64,000 bases of DNA from Polaribacter sp. (GTDB taxonomy: Bacteria; Bacteroidota; Bacteroidia; Flavobacteriales; Flavobacteriaceae): contig NZ_JAHEHX010000019.1 in NCBI RefSeq assembly GCF_024639685.1, positions 372,001 through 436,000 on the forward strand. Direction: 5' to 3'. The notes under the pieces were generated by a model that saw nothing but the letters and a program-made list of their open reading frames with translations, did no database searches and was not told the origin of the DNA. Numbering within the stretch: position 1 is the stretch's first letter; the number at the start of each line of letters is the position of its first letter. This document shows positions 18,285-28,373 of this stretch, one piece after another. Position numbers and translations under genes: made by a program.

Positions 18285-20144
18285 CTAAACTTCCTCTTCT
18301 ACGTAATCTAATTCAACCTTTAAATTATTGATGATAAATTTTTGTCTATCAGGTGTATTTTTACCCATATAGAATTGCAACATTTGTTCTATAGACATTT
18401 CTCTATCTAACATTACTGGATCTAAACGAATATCATCACCAATAAAATGAACAAATTCATTTGGTGATATTTCTCCTAAACCTTTAAATCTTGTAATTTC
18501 TGGCTTTCCTTTTAACTTTGTTATTGCTTCTCGTTTTTCTTCATCTGAGTAACAATAGAACGTTTGTTTTTTATTTCGTACTCTAAATAAGGGTGTTTCA
18601 AGTATATACAAGTGCCCTTCTTTTATTAATTCTGGGAAAAATTGTAGAAAAAATGTAATTAATAACAAACGAATGTGCATACCATCAACATCTGCGTCTG
18701 TTGCAATTACAATATTATTATATCTTAAATCTTCTAAACCATCTTCTATATTTAAAGCTGCCTGCAAAAGATTGAATTCCTCATTTTCGTAAACAATCTT
18801 CTTACTTAATCCATATGAATTTAAAGGTTTCCCTTTTAAACTAAAAACAGCTTGTGTATTTACATTTCTCGATTTTGTTATAGAACCAGAAGCAGAATCA
18901 CCCTCTGTTATGAATAGCGTAGTTTCTAAATAATTTTGTTTTTTAATATCACCTAAATGAATTCTACAATCACGTAATTTCTTATTGTGTAAACTTGCTT
19001 TTTTAGCTCTATCTCTCGCTAATTTTCGAATTCCTGAAAGTTCTTTACGCTCTTTTTCTGCTTGAACAATTTTCTTTAGAAGTTTATCTGCTACTTCTGT
19101 ATTTTTATGCAGAAAATTATCCAACTTAGTTTTTACAAAATCGTTTATGTAAGTTCTTACTGTAGGTAATTCTCCACCCATATCTGTAGAACCTAATTTT
19201 GTTTTTGTCTGACTTTCAAAAACAGGCTCCATAACTTTTATAGCAATTGCAGCAATAATAGATTTACGAATATCTGAGGCTTCAAAATTTTTACCATAAA
19301 ACTCACGAATGGTTTTTACAATAGCTTCTCTAAAAGCAGATTGATGAGTACCTCCTTGAGTTGTATGCTGCCCATTTACAAAAGAATAATACTCTTCTGA
19401 GTACTGTGTCTTGCTATGAGTTAGTGCAACTTCTATATCATCTCCTTTTAAATGGATGATAGAATACAGCATGTCATCTGTATTGTTATTATCTTCAAGT
19501 AGATCTTTTAAACCGTTTTTAGAAAAGAATTTTTCGCCGTTAAAAATTATGGTTAACCCTGGATTTAGGTATACATAGTTTTTTAACATTTTAGCCACAT
19601 ATTCGTTTCTAAACTTGTAGTTTTTAAATATAGCTTCATCTGGAACAAAAGAAACTTTAGTACCCTTTCTTCTAGAAGTTTCTTCTAAAAATTCTTCGTT
19701 TTCTAAATTTCCTTGACTAAATTCTGCTGATGCTGATTTTCCTTCTCTTGAAGATTCTACTCTAAAATAAGAGGATAATGCATTCACTGCTTTTGTACCC
19801 ACCCCATTTAAACCAACAGATTTCTTAAAGGCTTTAGAATCATATTTACCTCCAGTATTCATTTTAGAAACAACATCAACCACTTTTCCTAAAGGAATTC
19901 CACGTCCATAATCACGAACAGTAACTTTACTACCCTGTATAGAAATTTCGATGGTTTTACCTGCACCCATTACATATTCGTCTATAGAGTTATCTAAAAC
20001 CTCTTTAACTAGAATATAAATACCATCATCTGCGGAAGAACCATCACCTAATTTTCCAATATACATTCCTGGTCGCATTCTTATATGCTCTTTCCAGTCT
20101 AATGATCTAATATTATCTTCTGTATATTTTGTTTCTGTACTCAT
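18285..20144 (-). CDS. parE: DNA topoisomerase IV subunit B
   Basis: ATPase subunit of topoisomerase IV. 619 aa. The GHKL ATPase site is seen in [14 protein letters not shown] (Asn for Mg, about residue 51), [11 protein letters not shown] and [13 protein letters not shown]. The TOPRIM domain follows with [13 protein letters not shown] and [18 protein letters not shown], and the C-terminus has [13 protein letters not shown]. The short length, without the large gyrase-type insertion, fits ParE. It is first in the operon with parC. The 254-nt gap to the divergent lysA gene contains no clear minus-strand TAnnTTTG element. Confidence 0.93.
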   Translation of the reverse strand: MSTETKYTEDNIRSLDWKEHIRMRPGMYIGKLGDGSSADDGIYILVKEVLDNSIDEYVMGAGKTIEISIQGSKVTVRDYGRGIPLGKVVDVVSKMNTGGKYDSKAFKKSVGLNGVGTKAVNALSSYFRVESSREGKSASAEFSQGNLENEEFLEETSRRKGTKVSFVPDEAIFKNYKFRNEYVAKMLKNYVYLNPGLTIIFNGEKFFSKNGLKDLLEDNNNTDDMLYSIIHLKGDDIEVALTHSKTQYSEEYYSFVNGQHTTQGGTHQSAFREAIVKTIREFYGKNFEASDIRKSIIAAIAIKVMEPVFESQTKTKLGSTDMGGELPTVRTYINDFVKTKLDNFLHKNTEVADKLLKKIVQAEKERKELSGIRKLARDRAKKASLHNKKLRDCRIHLGDIKKQNYLETTLFITEGDSASGSITKSRNVNTQAVFSLKGKPLNSYGLSKKIVYENEEFNLLQAALNIEDGLEDLRYNNIVIATDADVDGMHIRLLLITFFLQFFPELIKEGHLYILETPLFRVRNKKQTFYCYSDEEKREAITKLKGKPEITRFKGLGEISPNEFVHFIGDDIRLDPVMLDREMSIEQMLQFYMGKNTPDRQKFIINNLKVELDYVEEEV

Positions 20145-20398
20145 GTAATCGCTTACTATTATTAAGATTGAAGTAATTGCAAGATAGGATTATCCTCCAA
20201 TAAATAAAATAACTAAATTAATTAGTTATCAACAGGATTTCAACGTTTTTTCAGAATAAAAACGCGTCAATTTTAAATCACTTACTTTAAATAATAAAGA
20301 CTAAAAATCACAAAAAAAAACAATATGTTGTATTTTTAAACAAATACTGCTTGGTTACTAATTTTAGTTACTTTTGAGCGGAATTAAAATGATTACTT

Positions 20399-21643
20399 GT
20401 GGAAAACACTCAACTTATAGAATTAGCAAATAAATATGGAAGCCCTTTATATGTTTATGATACAGATAAAATTGCTTCTCAATACAATAGATTAACAAGC
20501 GCTTTTAGCAACATAAAAAATCTAAAATTAAATTATGCTGTAAAAGCATTATCTAATGTAAATATTTTAAAATTCTTTAAAAACTTAGGTGCTGGTTTAG
20601 ATACTGTTTCTTATCAAGAAGTACAATTGGGTTTAACCACAGGAATTAACCCTAAAAATATTATTTATACACCTAATGGAGTTTCTTTACAAGAAATTGA
20701 ACAAGTAGCAAAATTGGGAGTTCAAATTAACATTGATAATTTATCAATTTTAGAAGTTTTTGGCCAAAAATATCCAGAAATTCCAGTTTGTGTAAGAATC
20801 AATCCACACATTATGGCTGGTGGAAATTCTAAAATATCTGTAGGTCATATAGATTCTAAATTCGGAATATCTATACATCAAGTACCTCATATTAAACGTG
20901 TTGTAGAAAACACAGGTATGAATATCAATGGTATTCACATGCATACTGGTTCTGACATTTTAGATATTGATACTTTTTTACGTGCTTCTGATATTTTGTT
21001 TGATGTAGCTCGTCAATTTAAAAATATTAATTTTATCGATTTTGGAAGTGGCTTTAAAGTGCCTTATAAAGAAGGTGATATTTCTACAGATATTGAACAA
21101 TTAGGGATTCAACTTTCTGAAAGGTTTAATGAGTTCTGTGCAGATTATGGTAAAGACATCACTCTAATGTTCGAACCTGGAAAATTCTTAGTTTCAGAGG
21201 CTGGTGTTTTCTTAGCAAAAGTAAATGTTGTAAAACAAACAACATCAACCGTTTTTGCGCATGTAGATTCAGGTTTTAATCATTTGGTAAGACCAATGAT
21301 GTATGATTCATATCATCATATTACAAACATCTCTAATCCAGAAGGAAGAGATCGTTATTACTCTGTTGTAGGTTACATTTGTGAAACAGATACGTTTGCA
21401 TCTAATAGAAGAATTGCAGAAATTTCTGAAGAAGACGTATTATGCTTCCATAATGCAGGTGCCTATTGTTTTTCTATGGCATCTAACTACAATTCGCGTT
21501 ATTTACCTGCAGAAGTTATGCTTGTAGATGGTAAAGATTATTTGATTAGAAAGAGACAAACCATTCAAGATATTTTAAACAATCAAGAAAATGTTGAGCT
21601 TCCATCAAAAAAAAAAGTAGAAAAGGCAGAAGTAACAGCTTAG
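20399..21643 (+). CDS. lysA: Diaminopimelate decarboxylase
   Basis: PLP-dependent decarboxylation of meso-diaminopimelate to L-lysine, cytosolic, the last step of lysine synthesis. 414 aa. The alanine-racemase-like barrel carries the PLP Lys in NYAVKALSN (about residue 49), the conserved IHMHTGSDI, the phosphate-binding FIDFGSGFKVPY, and FEPGKFLVSEAG. The C-terminal domain shows GYICETDTFA and FHNAGAYCFSMASNYNSR. The start is GTG at 20399; an in-frame stop shortly upstream rules out a longer form. TACTTTTG at 20369-20376 is a plausible -7 element. The gene ends in a clear terminator and is probably transcribed alone. Confidence 0.96.
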   Translation: MENTQLIELANKYGSPLYVYDTDKIASQYNRLTSAFSNIKNLKLNYAVKALSNVNILKFFKNLGAGLDTVSYQEVQLGLTTGINPKNIIYTPNGVSLQEIEQVAKLGVQINIDNLSILEVFGQKYPEIPVCVRINPHIMAGGNSKISVGHIDSKFGISIHQVPHIKRVVENTGMNINGIHMHTGSDILDIDTFLRASDILFDVARQFKNINFIDFGSGFKVPYKEGDISTDIEQLGIQLSERFNEFCADYGKDITLMFEPGKFLVSEAGVFLAKVNVVKQTTSTVFAHVDSGFNHLVRPMMYDSYHHITNISNPEGRDRYYSVVGYICETDTFASNRRIAEISEEDVLCFHNAGAYCFSMASNYNSRYLPAEVMLVDGKDYLIRKRQTIQDILNNQENVELPSKKKVEKAEVTA

Positions 21644-21666
21644 AACAACATCTCTAAATTTATAAA

Positions 21667-21706
21667 ATCCACTAAAAGAACATGTTTTTTTAGTGGATAT
21701 TTTTTT
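21667..21706 (+). terminator. lysA terminator
   Basis: Stem ATCCACTAAAA/TTTTAGTGGAT followed by a run of seven T, 24 nt after the lysA stop. Confidence 0.85.
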
Positions 21707-21735
21707 ATTTTTACTCTAATCAAAAAAAACAACAC

Positions 21736-22347
21736 ATGAAAATTCTAGGTATAGGTAGCAATTACGTAACAGACTTAAAAGACATTCCAAAAAAAAAGAA
21801 AGGTAAAAAGTTTATTTTTTCTAAACCAGAAAGTAGTTTAGCTGTAAATTGCGATGTTGAATATCCTTCTAAAATAACCAACGAATTAATTTATGAGGTT
21901 GAATTAGTAGTAAAAATTGGAAAGGAAGGTAAAAACATAACTAAAAAAAATGCAAATTCTTACATCTCCGAAATTGCTATCGGTATCGATTATACAGCCA
22001 AAGATATTTTAATGAATGCTAGAGAAACAAAACATCCTTGGGAATTTGCAAAAGGTTTTGATGGTGCTGCGCCTATTTCCGCTTTTAAATCTATTAAAAG
22101 CTATGATTTAAGTAACATAGATTTTGATTTAAAAATAAATGGAGAAGAAAAGCAAAAAAGCAATACAGCTTATATGATTAATGATTTTGCTGATATTATT
22201 TCTTTTATTTCTGAATATATGACTTTACAACCTGGTGATTTAATTTTTACAGGAACACCTGCCTTAGGTAAAGGTGAGATTTTTAAAGGTGATCAATTGC
22301 AATGTTCTATAAATGGTGAATTGCTATTGGATTTTAAAATGATATAA
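21736..22347 (+). CDS. Fumarylacetoacetate hydrolase family protein
   Basis: 203 aa, cytosolic, single FAH domain as in YcgM/FAHD1-type acylpyruvases or oxaloacetate decarboxylases. The metal-site region reads NELIYEVELVVKIGKEGKNI, and the family segments IAIGIDYTAKDI, PWEFAKGFDGAAPIS and LQPGDLIFTGTPALGKG are present. This supports metal-dependent hydrolysis of a C-C bond or decarboxylation of a small keto acid; the exact substrate cannot be read from sequence. It lies just after the lysA terminator and 11 nt before the GNAT gene, so it probably opens a small unit running towards topB. Confidence 0.9.
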   Translation: MKILGIGSNYVTDLKDIPKKKKGKKFIFSKPESSLAVNCDVEYPSKITNELIYEVELVVKIGKEGKNITKKNANSYISEIAIGIDYTAKDILMNARETKHPWEFAKGFDGAAPISAFKSIKSYDLSNIDFDLKINGEEKQKSNTAYMINDFADIISFISEYMTLQPGDLIFTGTPALGKGEIFKGDQLQCSINGELLLDFKMI

Positions 22348-22358
22348 TTCTAAAGTGG

Positions 22359-22874
22359 ATGAAGATTAGACAGTCTACCTTACAGGATGTACCAAACATT
22401 ATGACAATTATAAATGATGCAAAAGCATACTTAGCATCTCAAAATATTGATCAATGGCAAAATGGTTATCCTAATGAAGAGCAAGTTAAAAATGACATCG
22501 AAAAAGAGGAAAGTTATGTAGTTGTAAATGACGAAAATCAACTCATGGCAACTTCTATGTTTACCTTAAGAAAAGAACCAACTTATAAAGAAGTCATTGA
22601 TGGTAAATGGATTATTCCTGAAGAAGAAACTTATGGAGTTATACATAGATTAGCTATTAAAAAAGAATATAGAAAACTAGGTTTAGCTACTTTTTTATTT
22701 GATGAATTTCATCAACAATTAAAATATAAAAATATTAAAAGTTTAAAAATTGATACTCATGAAGAGAATTTGGGTATGCAATCTCTAATAAAGAAACTTG
22801 GTTATCAATATTGTGGAATTATTTACACAAGTTATAATGCAAAAAGATTGGCTTTTGAAAAAATAATTAGTTAA
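22359..22874 (+). CDS. GNAT family N-acetyltransferase
   Basis: 171 aa, cytosolic, acetyl-CoA-dependent acetyltransferase of unknown substrate. The fold starts with MKIRQSTLQDVPNIMTIINDAK. The acetyl-CoA site is at IHRLAIKKEYRKLGLATFLFDEF (about residues 91-113), where the usual Q/RxxGxG/A pattern reads RKLGLA. The segment LKIDTHEENLGMQSLIKKLGYQYCG is the standard last part. It lies 11 nt after the FAH gene and 23 nt before the lipoprotein gene, in the same direction. No substrate can be inferred from the neighbours. Confidence 0.9.
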   Translation: MKIRQSTLQDVPNIMTIINDAKAYLASQNIDQWQNGYPNEEQVKNDIEKEESYVVVNDENQLMATSMFTLRKEPTYKEVIDGKWIIPEEETYGVIHRLAIKKEYRKLGLATFLFDEFHQQLKYKNIKSLKIDTHEENLGMQSLIKKLGYQYCGIIYTSYNAKRLAFEKIIS

Positions 22875-22897
22875 TTTGGAAAATATAATTTTTCAGA

Positions 22898-23419
22898 ATG
22901 ACTCTCTTTAGAAAAGCATTATTATCGTTTATTTTAATTTTCATATTGTCTTGTAGTAGTTCTGAAGAGGATTGTGAAAAAACCATTATCGTTCAATATG
23001 GCTTTACAATTAGCTCTCCTACAGGAACCACAATTATACCAGAAATTTCTCAAGTTTTAGATTGTGATTTTCCAGAACCAGATGTAGCGGAAACTATCGA
23101 AGAATTTCAAAGGTTAAACGCTTTTTCTTATGAAGTTACCGAGTTAATTGTAATACCAGATACTGGTAATAATTTTAGTAGCGTGTCTTATAAAATAACC
23201 ATTAGTAATTTAAGTGATGCGAATGTCAAAGGCATTCCATATGTAACTACTAGAATCAATAATGATTCCTTTACTTCTACTAGTGCAAACACAAGCAATT
23301 GTTTAGAATTACAAGCTAATTCTAGTTGTGAAATTACTTATGATGTAGAAAGTTCTTTAAACTTAGGAAGTTTAACCAGCTTCGAAATTATAGATGTAAA
23401 TTATTTAATTACACAATAG
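22898..23419 (+). CDS. Hypothetical lipoprotein
   Basis: 173 aa. The N-terminus MTLFRKALLSFILIFILSCSSSEEDC is a lipoprotein signal (lipobox ILSC, Cys at about residue 19) with acidic residues after the Cys, so it should be anchored in the outer or inner membrane. The rest is a beta-rich domain with a pattern like DUF11/CARDB-type adhesion folds (VSYKITISNLSDANVKGIPYVTTRI), which is only a loose resemblance. Several Cys residues (23, and two later in SNCLELQANSSCEI) could form a disulfide. Function unknown. It sits between the GNAT gene and topB with tight spacing (3 nt to topB). Confidence 0.75.
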   Translation: MTLFRKALLSFILIFILSCSSSEEDCEKTIIVQYGFTISSPTGTTIIPEISQVLDCDFPEPDVAETIEEFQRLNAFSYEVTELIVIPDTGNNFSSVSYKITISNLSDANVKGIPYVTTRINNDSFTSTSANTSNCLELQANSSCEITYDVESSLNLGSLTSFEIIDVNYLITQ

Positions 23420-23422
23420 ATT

Positions 23423-25738
23423 TTGAAAGTTTGTATTGCAGAGAAACCAAGTGTAGCAAGAGAAATTGCAACCATTCTAGGGGCTAAAACAAAACGAGAT
23501 GGCTTTTATGAGGGTAATGGTTATGCAGTAACTTATACTTTTGGACATTTATGTACACTTTTAGAACCCAAAGATTATAAGCCTCATTGGAAAAGCTGGG
23601 ATTTAAACAACTTACCCATGCTTCCAGAACGTTTTGATACCAAGGTTACAGCCGATTCTGGAATTAAAAAACAATTTAATATTGTAAAATCTTTATTTGA
23701 AAAAGCAGATGTTGTTATCAATTGTGGTGATGCAGGAACAGAAGGAGAATTAATTCAAAGATGGGTAATTAATCAATGCAATTATAAAGGCAAAGTACAG
23801 CGTTTATGGATTTCTTCGTTAACTGAAGAAGCTATAAAAGATGGATTCAACAACCTAGAGTCTTCAGATAAATATGATAATCTCTATTATGCAGGCTATT
23901 CTAGAGCAATTGGAGATTGGCTTTTAGGTTTAAATGCAACTCGTTTATACACTGTTAAATTTGGTGGCTATAAGCAAGTTTTATCTGTTGGTAGAGTACA
24001 AACTCCTACGCTTGCAATGTTAGTGAATCGTTATTTTGAAATACAGAATTTTAAACCACAACCTTATTGGGAGTTACAAACTACATACAGAAACACGCTT
24101 TTTAATTTTGAAGATGGTCGTTTCTTAAAAAAGGAAGATGGACAAATTTTAGCTGATAAAGTTGCACAATCTGATTTTGAGATTGTTTCTGTTACCAAAA
24201 AGAAAGGAAAAGAATACGCACCTAAACTATTTGATTTAACTGGTTTACAGGTGTATTGTAATAATAAGTTCGGATTTTCTGCAGATGAAACTTTAAAAAT
24301 CATTCAGAAATTGTACGAAATGAAGGTAGTTACTTATCCAAGAGTTGATACTACCTTCTTACCTAACGATTTGTATCCTAAAATTCATGGAATTCTATCA
24401 AAATTGACCAATTATAGTGAGTTGACACAACCACTTTTGGGCAATAAAATAAAGAAAACCAAACGTGTTTTTGATGATAAAAAAGTTACAGATCACCATG
24501 CAATAATTCCTACTGGAATTCAAGGAAACTTACAAAACAATCAGCAACAAGTTTACGATGTAATTACTCGTAGATTTATTGCAGTTTTTTATCCTGATTC
24601 TGATGTTTCTAATACTTCTGTAATTGGTAAAGCTGCAGAAGTGCCATTTAAAACAACAGGAAAAGAAATCATCAATAAAGGTTGGCGAGTTGTTTTTGAA
24701 AAGAAAGAATCTACAGTAAAGAAAGAACTAAATACAGCTACAAGTTTACCTTCTTTTGTGAAAGGAGAAAAAGGGAAACACGAACCTTCATTTTTAGAAA
24801 AAGAAACTAAACCACCAAGATATTATACTGAAGCTAGTTTACTTAGAGCAATGGAAACTGCTGGTAAACAAGTAGATGATGATGAAATGCGTGAGTTGAT
24901 GAAAGAAAATGGTATTGGTAGACCATCAACCAGAGCAAGTATCATAGAAACTTTATTTCGAAGAAAATATATAGAGCGTAAGAAAAAGTTGGTTCTACCA
25001 ACACAAACTGGAATTGACCTTATCAATATTATTGATAATGAACTCCTAAAATCTGCTGAATTAACAGGTAGATGGGAAAAGCGTTTAAAAGAAATTGAAC
25101 GTGGAGAATTTAATGCAGGAACTTTCATTAACAATATGAAAAAAATGGTAGATGAATTGGTATATGAAGTACGTTCTAATAAAGTAAAAAAGAGAATATC
25201 ATCAGAAAATCAGAAATCTACCCAGCCTGAAAATATAACGAAAGCTAAAAGTAAAAAACAAGTTGTTGGCAAAGCCTGCCCAAAATGTAAAAAAGGAAAA
25301 TTATTAAAAGGGTCCTCTGCTTTTGGTTGTTCTGAGTATAAAAATAACTGCAATTTAAAAATTCCTTTTGTGTTATACAGCAAAAAAATATCTGAAAATC
25401 AAATTATTAGACTTTTAGACAAAGGTTGCACAACCAACTTAAAAGGTTTTGTTCTAGAGGACAAAAAAACGGAAGGTTTATTACGTTTTGATGATGATTA
25501 TAATATAAAATTAGAACCAAAGTTAAAGCCAACCAAAGAAACGAATAAATCAACTGTTAGCGATAAAATCAAATGTCCTAAATGTAGTACAGGAAATATT
25601 TTAAAAGGTAAAACTGCTTATGGGTGTTCTAATTATAAATCTGGCTGTAATTTTGTATTTTCATTTGATAACATAAAAAAAATCGCCAATGGTAAACCAT
25701 TGACGAAAGAGTTAGTTATAAAAATTATTTCTAATTAA
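23423..25738 (+). CDS. topB: DNA topoisomerase III
   Basis: Type IA topoisomerase that relaxes and decatenates DNA through a 5'-phosphotyrosine. 771 aa. The TOPRIM domain starts at the N-terminus ([16 protein letters not shown]) and contains [17 protein letters not shown]. The active-site Tyr lies in [12 protein letters not shown] (about residue 311). [23 protein letters not shown] and [22 protein letters not shown] are conserved. Two C-terminal zinc-ribbon-like modules follow, [21 protein letters not shown] and [21 protein letters not shown]. The start is TTG 3 nt after the previous stop, supported by the conserved KVCIAEKPS start. Its stop overlaps the stop of the convergent VF530 gene by 4 nt. 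Confidence 0.96.
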   Translation: MKVCIAEKPSVAREIATILGAKTKRDGFYEGNGYAVTYTFGHLCTLLEPKDYKPHWKSWDLNNLPMLPERFDTKVTADSGIKKQFNIVKSLFEKADVVINCGDAGTEGELIQRWVINQCNYKGKVQRLWISSLTEEAIKDGFNNLESSDKYDNLYYAGYSRAIGDWLLGLNATRLYTVKFGGYKQVLSVGRVQTPTLAMLVNRYFEIQNFKPQPYWELQTTYRNTLFNFEDGRFLKKEDGQILADKVAQSDFEIVSVTKKKGKEYAPKLFDLTGLQVYCNNKFGFSADETLKIIQKLYEMKVVTYPRVDTTFLPNDLYPKIHGILSKLTNYSELTQPLLGNKIKKTKRVFDDKKVTDHHAIIPTGIQGNLQNNQQQVYDVITRRFIAVFYPDSDVSNTSVIGKAAEVPFKTTGKEIINKGWRVVFEKKESTVKKELNTATSLPSFVKGEKGKHEPSFLEKETKPPRYYTEASLLRAMETAGKQVDDDEMRELMKENGIGRPSTRASIIETLFRRKYIERKKKLVLPTQTGIDLINIIDNELLKSAELTGRWEKRLKEIERGEFNAGTFINNMKKMVDELVYEVRSNKVKKRISSENQKSTQPENITKAKSKKQVVGKACPKCKKGKLLKGSSAFGCSEYKNNCNLKIPFVLYSKKISENQIIRLLDKGCTTNLKGFVLEDKKTEGLLRFDDDYNIKLEPKLKPTKETNKSTVSDKIKCPKCSTGNILKGKTAYGCSNYKSGCNFVFSFDNIKKIANGKPLTKELVIKIISN

Positions 25739-25956
25739 TTTATCATATTTTTTACATAAAATTGTTCTACTTTTTCTCTAGCCCAAGGTGTAGTTCTTAA
25801 AAATTTTAAAGACGATTTATAGGTAGGATTATTTTTAAATGCATAAATATTTAAGGCATAGCCTAATTCTTCCCAACCATACTCTAAATATAATTCTTCT
25901 AAAATTGTTGCTAATTTAATACCATGCAAAGGATTGTTTGGTTGCTCTTTACTCAT
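25735..25956 (-). CDS. VF530 family DNA-binding protein
   Basis: 73 aa. I recognise the VF530 (DUF2132) family from [25 protein letters not shown] and [16 protein letters not shown]; the family is a small helical fold with reported DNA binding. Cytosolic, no signal peptide. Its ATG overlaps the stop of the repaired upstream frame of the NAD(P)-binding gene (TAATG), so it is the third gene of a translationally coupled unit with the aminopeptidase. It converges on topB with a 4-nt overlap of stop regions. The biological role is unknown. Confidence 0.88.
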   Translation of the reverse strand: MSKEQPNNPLHGIKLATILEELYLEYGWEELGYALNIYAFKNNPTYKSSLKFLRTTPWAREKVEQFYVKNMIN

Positions 25957-26619
25957 TATTTTGTATTTGCTATTTCTTGAATTTTATCTGAACTAAAAAT
26001 AATTTCATTAGGTTTTGTGTTGGCTAAAAATTGCATACAAGTAGCTATTTTTTTTTGGATGAATCATTTTATATTTCTCTAGACTCCCCAATAAAAGTGG
26101 ATTAAAAATACGCATAATTCCCTTTCCTATTTTTTCTCCTAACCTAAACTCATTTCGATCTCCACCTATTAAAGATGGTCTTAAAATATAAGTATTATTT
26201 ATACGCTGCTTTAAAACATCACGTTCCATTTCTCCCTTAGTTCTGTTATAAAAAACAGCACTATTTGCGTCTGCACCCATTGAAGACATCACTATAATAG
26301 TGGCAATGTCATTTTCTTTCGCAATTTTTGCTACAGTAACAGGAATTCCATAATCAATTGCTTTGTATAATTTTTTATCTTTTGTTTTGGAAGCTGTTGT
26401 TCCAATACAACAAAAGACTTCACCTGCAACAAAGTCTTTGGCTGAATCTTCTAATGCTAATAAATCGATTATAAATTCTTGAATTTTATCTGATGTAACA
26501 TTAACAGAATTTCTTGAAAATAATTTAATCTTTGAATAATTTTTATCGACTATTAATTGCTCTAGCAATAGATTTCCTGTTAAACCTGTAGCACCTAAGA
26601 CAATTGCAGTTTTGCCCAT
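25956..26619 (-). pseudogene. NAD(P)-binding Rossmann protein, 3' frameshift
   Basis: Atypical short-chain dehydrogenase/epimerase-like protein (HTATIP2/NmrA-like). The N-terminus MGKTAIVLGATGLTGNLLLEQL has the GxxGxxG dinucleotide site; VFCCIGTTASKTKDK and NTYILRPSLIGGDRNEFRLGEK are family segments. As read, the ORF ends at 26008 with 203 aa. A run of nine T at 26048-26056 (nine A on the coding strand) shifts the frame. With eight, the protein would continue PKKIATCMQFLANTKPNEII to a TAA at 25958-25956 (220 aa) that overlaps the ATG of the VF530 gene. That restored TAATG junction strongly suggests the original frame. The 5' end also overlaps the aminopeptidase stop by 1 nt. The substrate is unknown. 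Confidence 0.85.
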
Positions 26620-28241
26620 TATTTATCTAAATCTGGCAAAATAAATTCATCTAGAACCGATTTTTTAGCCATCATTGCTTCAATAGCTTCTGTTGTTCTA
26701 GGTGCTTCTGTAGATAGATTTACAGGTCCGTTTTTGGTTACTAAAATATCGTCTTCAATACGTATTCCTATTCCCCACCATTTTTTATCACATGGACTCC
26801 CATCAGGTATGTAAATTCCAGGTTCCATTGTAACTACCATATTTTCTTCAAATGTATTGTAATTCCCTGGATCGTGAACATCTAATCCAATGTGATGAGA
26901 CGTTCCATGAGGAAAGTAATTATGTCTTTCATCTACAGATTTTATGATACCTAATTTAAAAAGTCCTTCATTTACAATGTTTCTAGCTGCTTGATTAGGA
27001 GCACTCATTTTGCCACCTATTGTATATAAAGCAATACTAGCTTCTTGAGCCTCGTATACTAAATTGTAAATCTGTTTTTGTTCTTTTGTAAATTTTCCAT
27101 TTGCAGGTATTGTACGTGTTACATCAGCTGTAAAACCCCTATATTCTGCACCTAAATCCATTAAAACCAAATCGTTACCGACTTTAGTTTTATTATTCTC
27201 TATATAATGTAAAATACAACCATTATTTCCTGCTCCAACTATTGAAGGATACCCTTCATACTCTGCTCCATATTTTTTGTAAACAAATTCATGAATACCT
27301 TGTAATTCAGTTTCAGACATGTGAGGTTTCATCGCTTTCATTACCTCAATTTGTCCAACAGCAGAAATACGAATTGCTTTGGTTAATAATTTCACTTCCT
27401 CTGCTGTTTTAACTTCACGCATTGTAGCTAAACTAGTAGGTAAAAAATCTAAATCGATATTGGTTTTAAGTTTTAATACTAATGAAATTTTTTGTTGAAC
27501 TTCTTTTCTAATAGCATCTGACTCTGCAGTTTTATAAGCATTTAATAACTCATCATCTTTAATTTCTTCTGATCTAGTTCCTAAACGATCAATGATATTA
27601 ATAACATTCGCACTACTTTCTATGGACGTTTGCACGATATTACTATAGACATACTCTTTCATTCTAGAAAGGTATGCATTTGGGTTATATGCTGCTTTTA
27701 TTTTGAATGATTTTACCAAATCAAAAATATCTGCACCTCCTAAATTTCTATAATCGTCATTAAACTTTTCTATAAAAACTTTATCAAATTTCTTATAGTC
27801 AATATTCGCGCTTAAAAATTCTGAAGCATTAAATGCCATTTTAAACCCTAATTCATTTTTAGCCCCTTCTACTCCTAAACGTTTTCCATTCCATTGTTCT
27901 GCTCTAGCATCTCTTTTTTGTACATATAAAATTTCATTATAAGTATTGCCTTCTGCATCTGTCTGTTCTTCAGAAAAAAGAACTAAAACTCCATTTGGCT
28001 CTCTATAACCCGTTAAATAATAAAAATTAGGATCTTGATGAAACACATAATCTACGTCATTTGCTCTATTTCTTAATGGATTAGCAAAAACTACAGCCAC
28101 AGAATTCTTTGGCATCTTAGAACGTAACACCTCTCTCCTATCTTTATGAAAATCTTTTGATAAAAAATCTGTTGGAGCTTGAGCAATAGATTTTACAGAA
28201 AACATCAAACACAGAACAAATAAAAATTTAAAAAACTTCAT
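26619..28241 (-). CDS. Secreted aminopeptidase P family protein
   Basis: Metallopeptidase of family M24B that removes N-terminal residues preceding proline. 540 aa. A signal peptide MKFFKFLFVLCLMFSVKSIAQ directs it to the periplasm or beyond. An aminopeptidase P N-terminal domain (about 30-190, with PNSVAVVFANPLRNRANDVDY and YYLTGYREPNG) precedes the pita-bread catalytic domain. Metal ligands are visible in LVLMDLGAEYRGFTADVTRT, FPHGTSHHIGLDVHD, VVTMEPGIYIP and GIGIRIEDDILVT. A good Bacteroidota promoter lies about 27-58 nt upstream. It is first in a coupled unit with the frameshifted NAD(P)-binding gene (1-nt overlap) and VF530. Confidence 0.94.
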   Translation of the reverse strand: MKFFKFLFVLCLMFSVKSIAQAPTDFLSKDFHKDRREVLRSKMPKNSVAVVFANPLRNRANDVDYVFHQDPNFYYLTGYREPNGVLVLFSEEQTDAEGNTYNEILYVQKRDARAEQWNGKRLGVEGAKNELGFKMAFNASEFLSANIDYKKFDKVFIEKFNDDYRNLGGADIFDLVKSFKIKAAYNPNAYLSRMKEYVYSNIVQTSIESSANVINIIDRLGTRSEEIKDDELLNAYKTAESDAIRKEVQQKISLVLKLKTNIDLDFLPTSLATMREVKTAEEVKLLTKAIRISAVGQIEVMKAMKPHMSETELQGIHEFVYKKYGAEYEGYPSIVGAGNNGCILHYIENNKTKVGNDLVLMDLGAEYRGFTADVTRTIPANGKFTKEQKQIYNLVYEAQEASIALYTIGGKMSAPNQAARNIVNEGLFKLGIIKSVDERHNYFPHGTSHHIGLDVHDPGNYNTFEENMVVTMEPGIYIPDGSPCDKKWWGIGIRIEDDILVTKNGPVNLSTEAPRTTEAIEAMMAKKSVLDEFILPDLDK

Positions 28242-28267
28242 GAAAATTAATTTATAGATTATAAACT

Positions 28268-28299
28268 CAAATGTAAGATTAATTCTTTTTTAAGTACAA
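28268..28299 (-). promoter_or_regulatory. Promoter of the aminopeptidase P operon
   Basis: On the minus strand a -33 TTG (28299-28297), a 21-nt spacer and -7 TACATTTG (28275-28268), giving a leader of about 20 nt. Confidence 0.6.
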
Positions 28300-28373
28300 A
28301 TATTAACAGAAATTTAGTGCTTGGTTATTGCTGATTTTTCAATAATTTAGCCGAAAAATAAAGAAATCTACAA

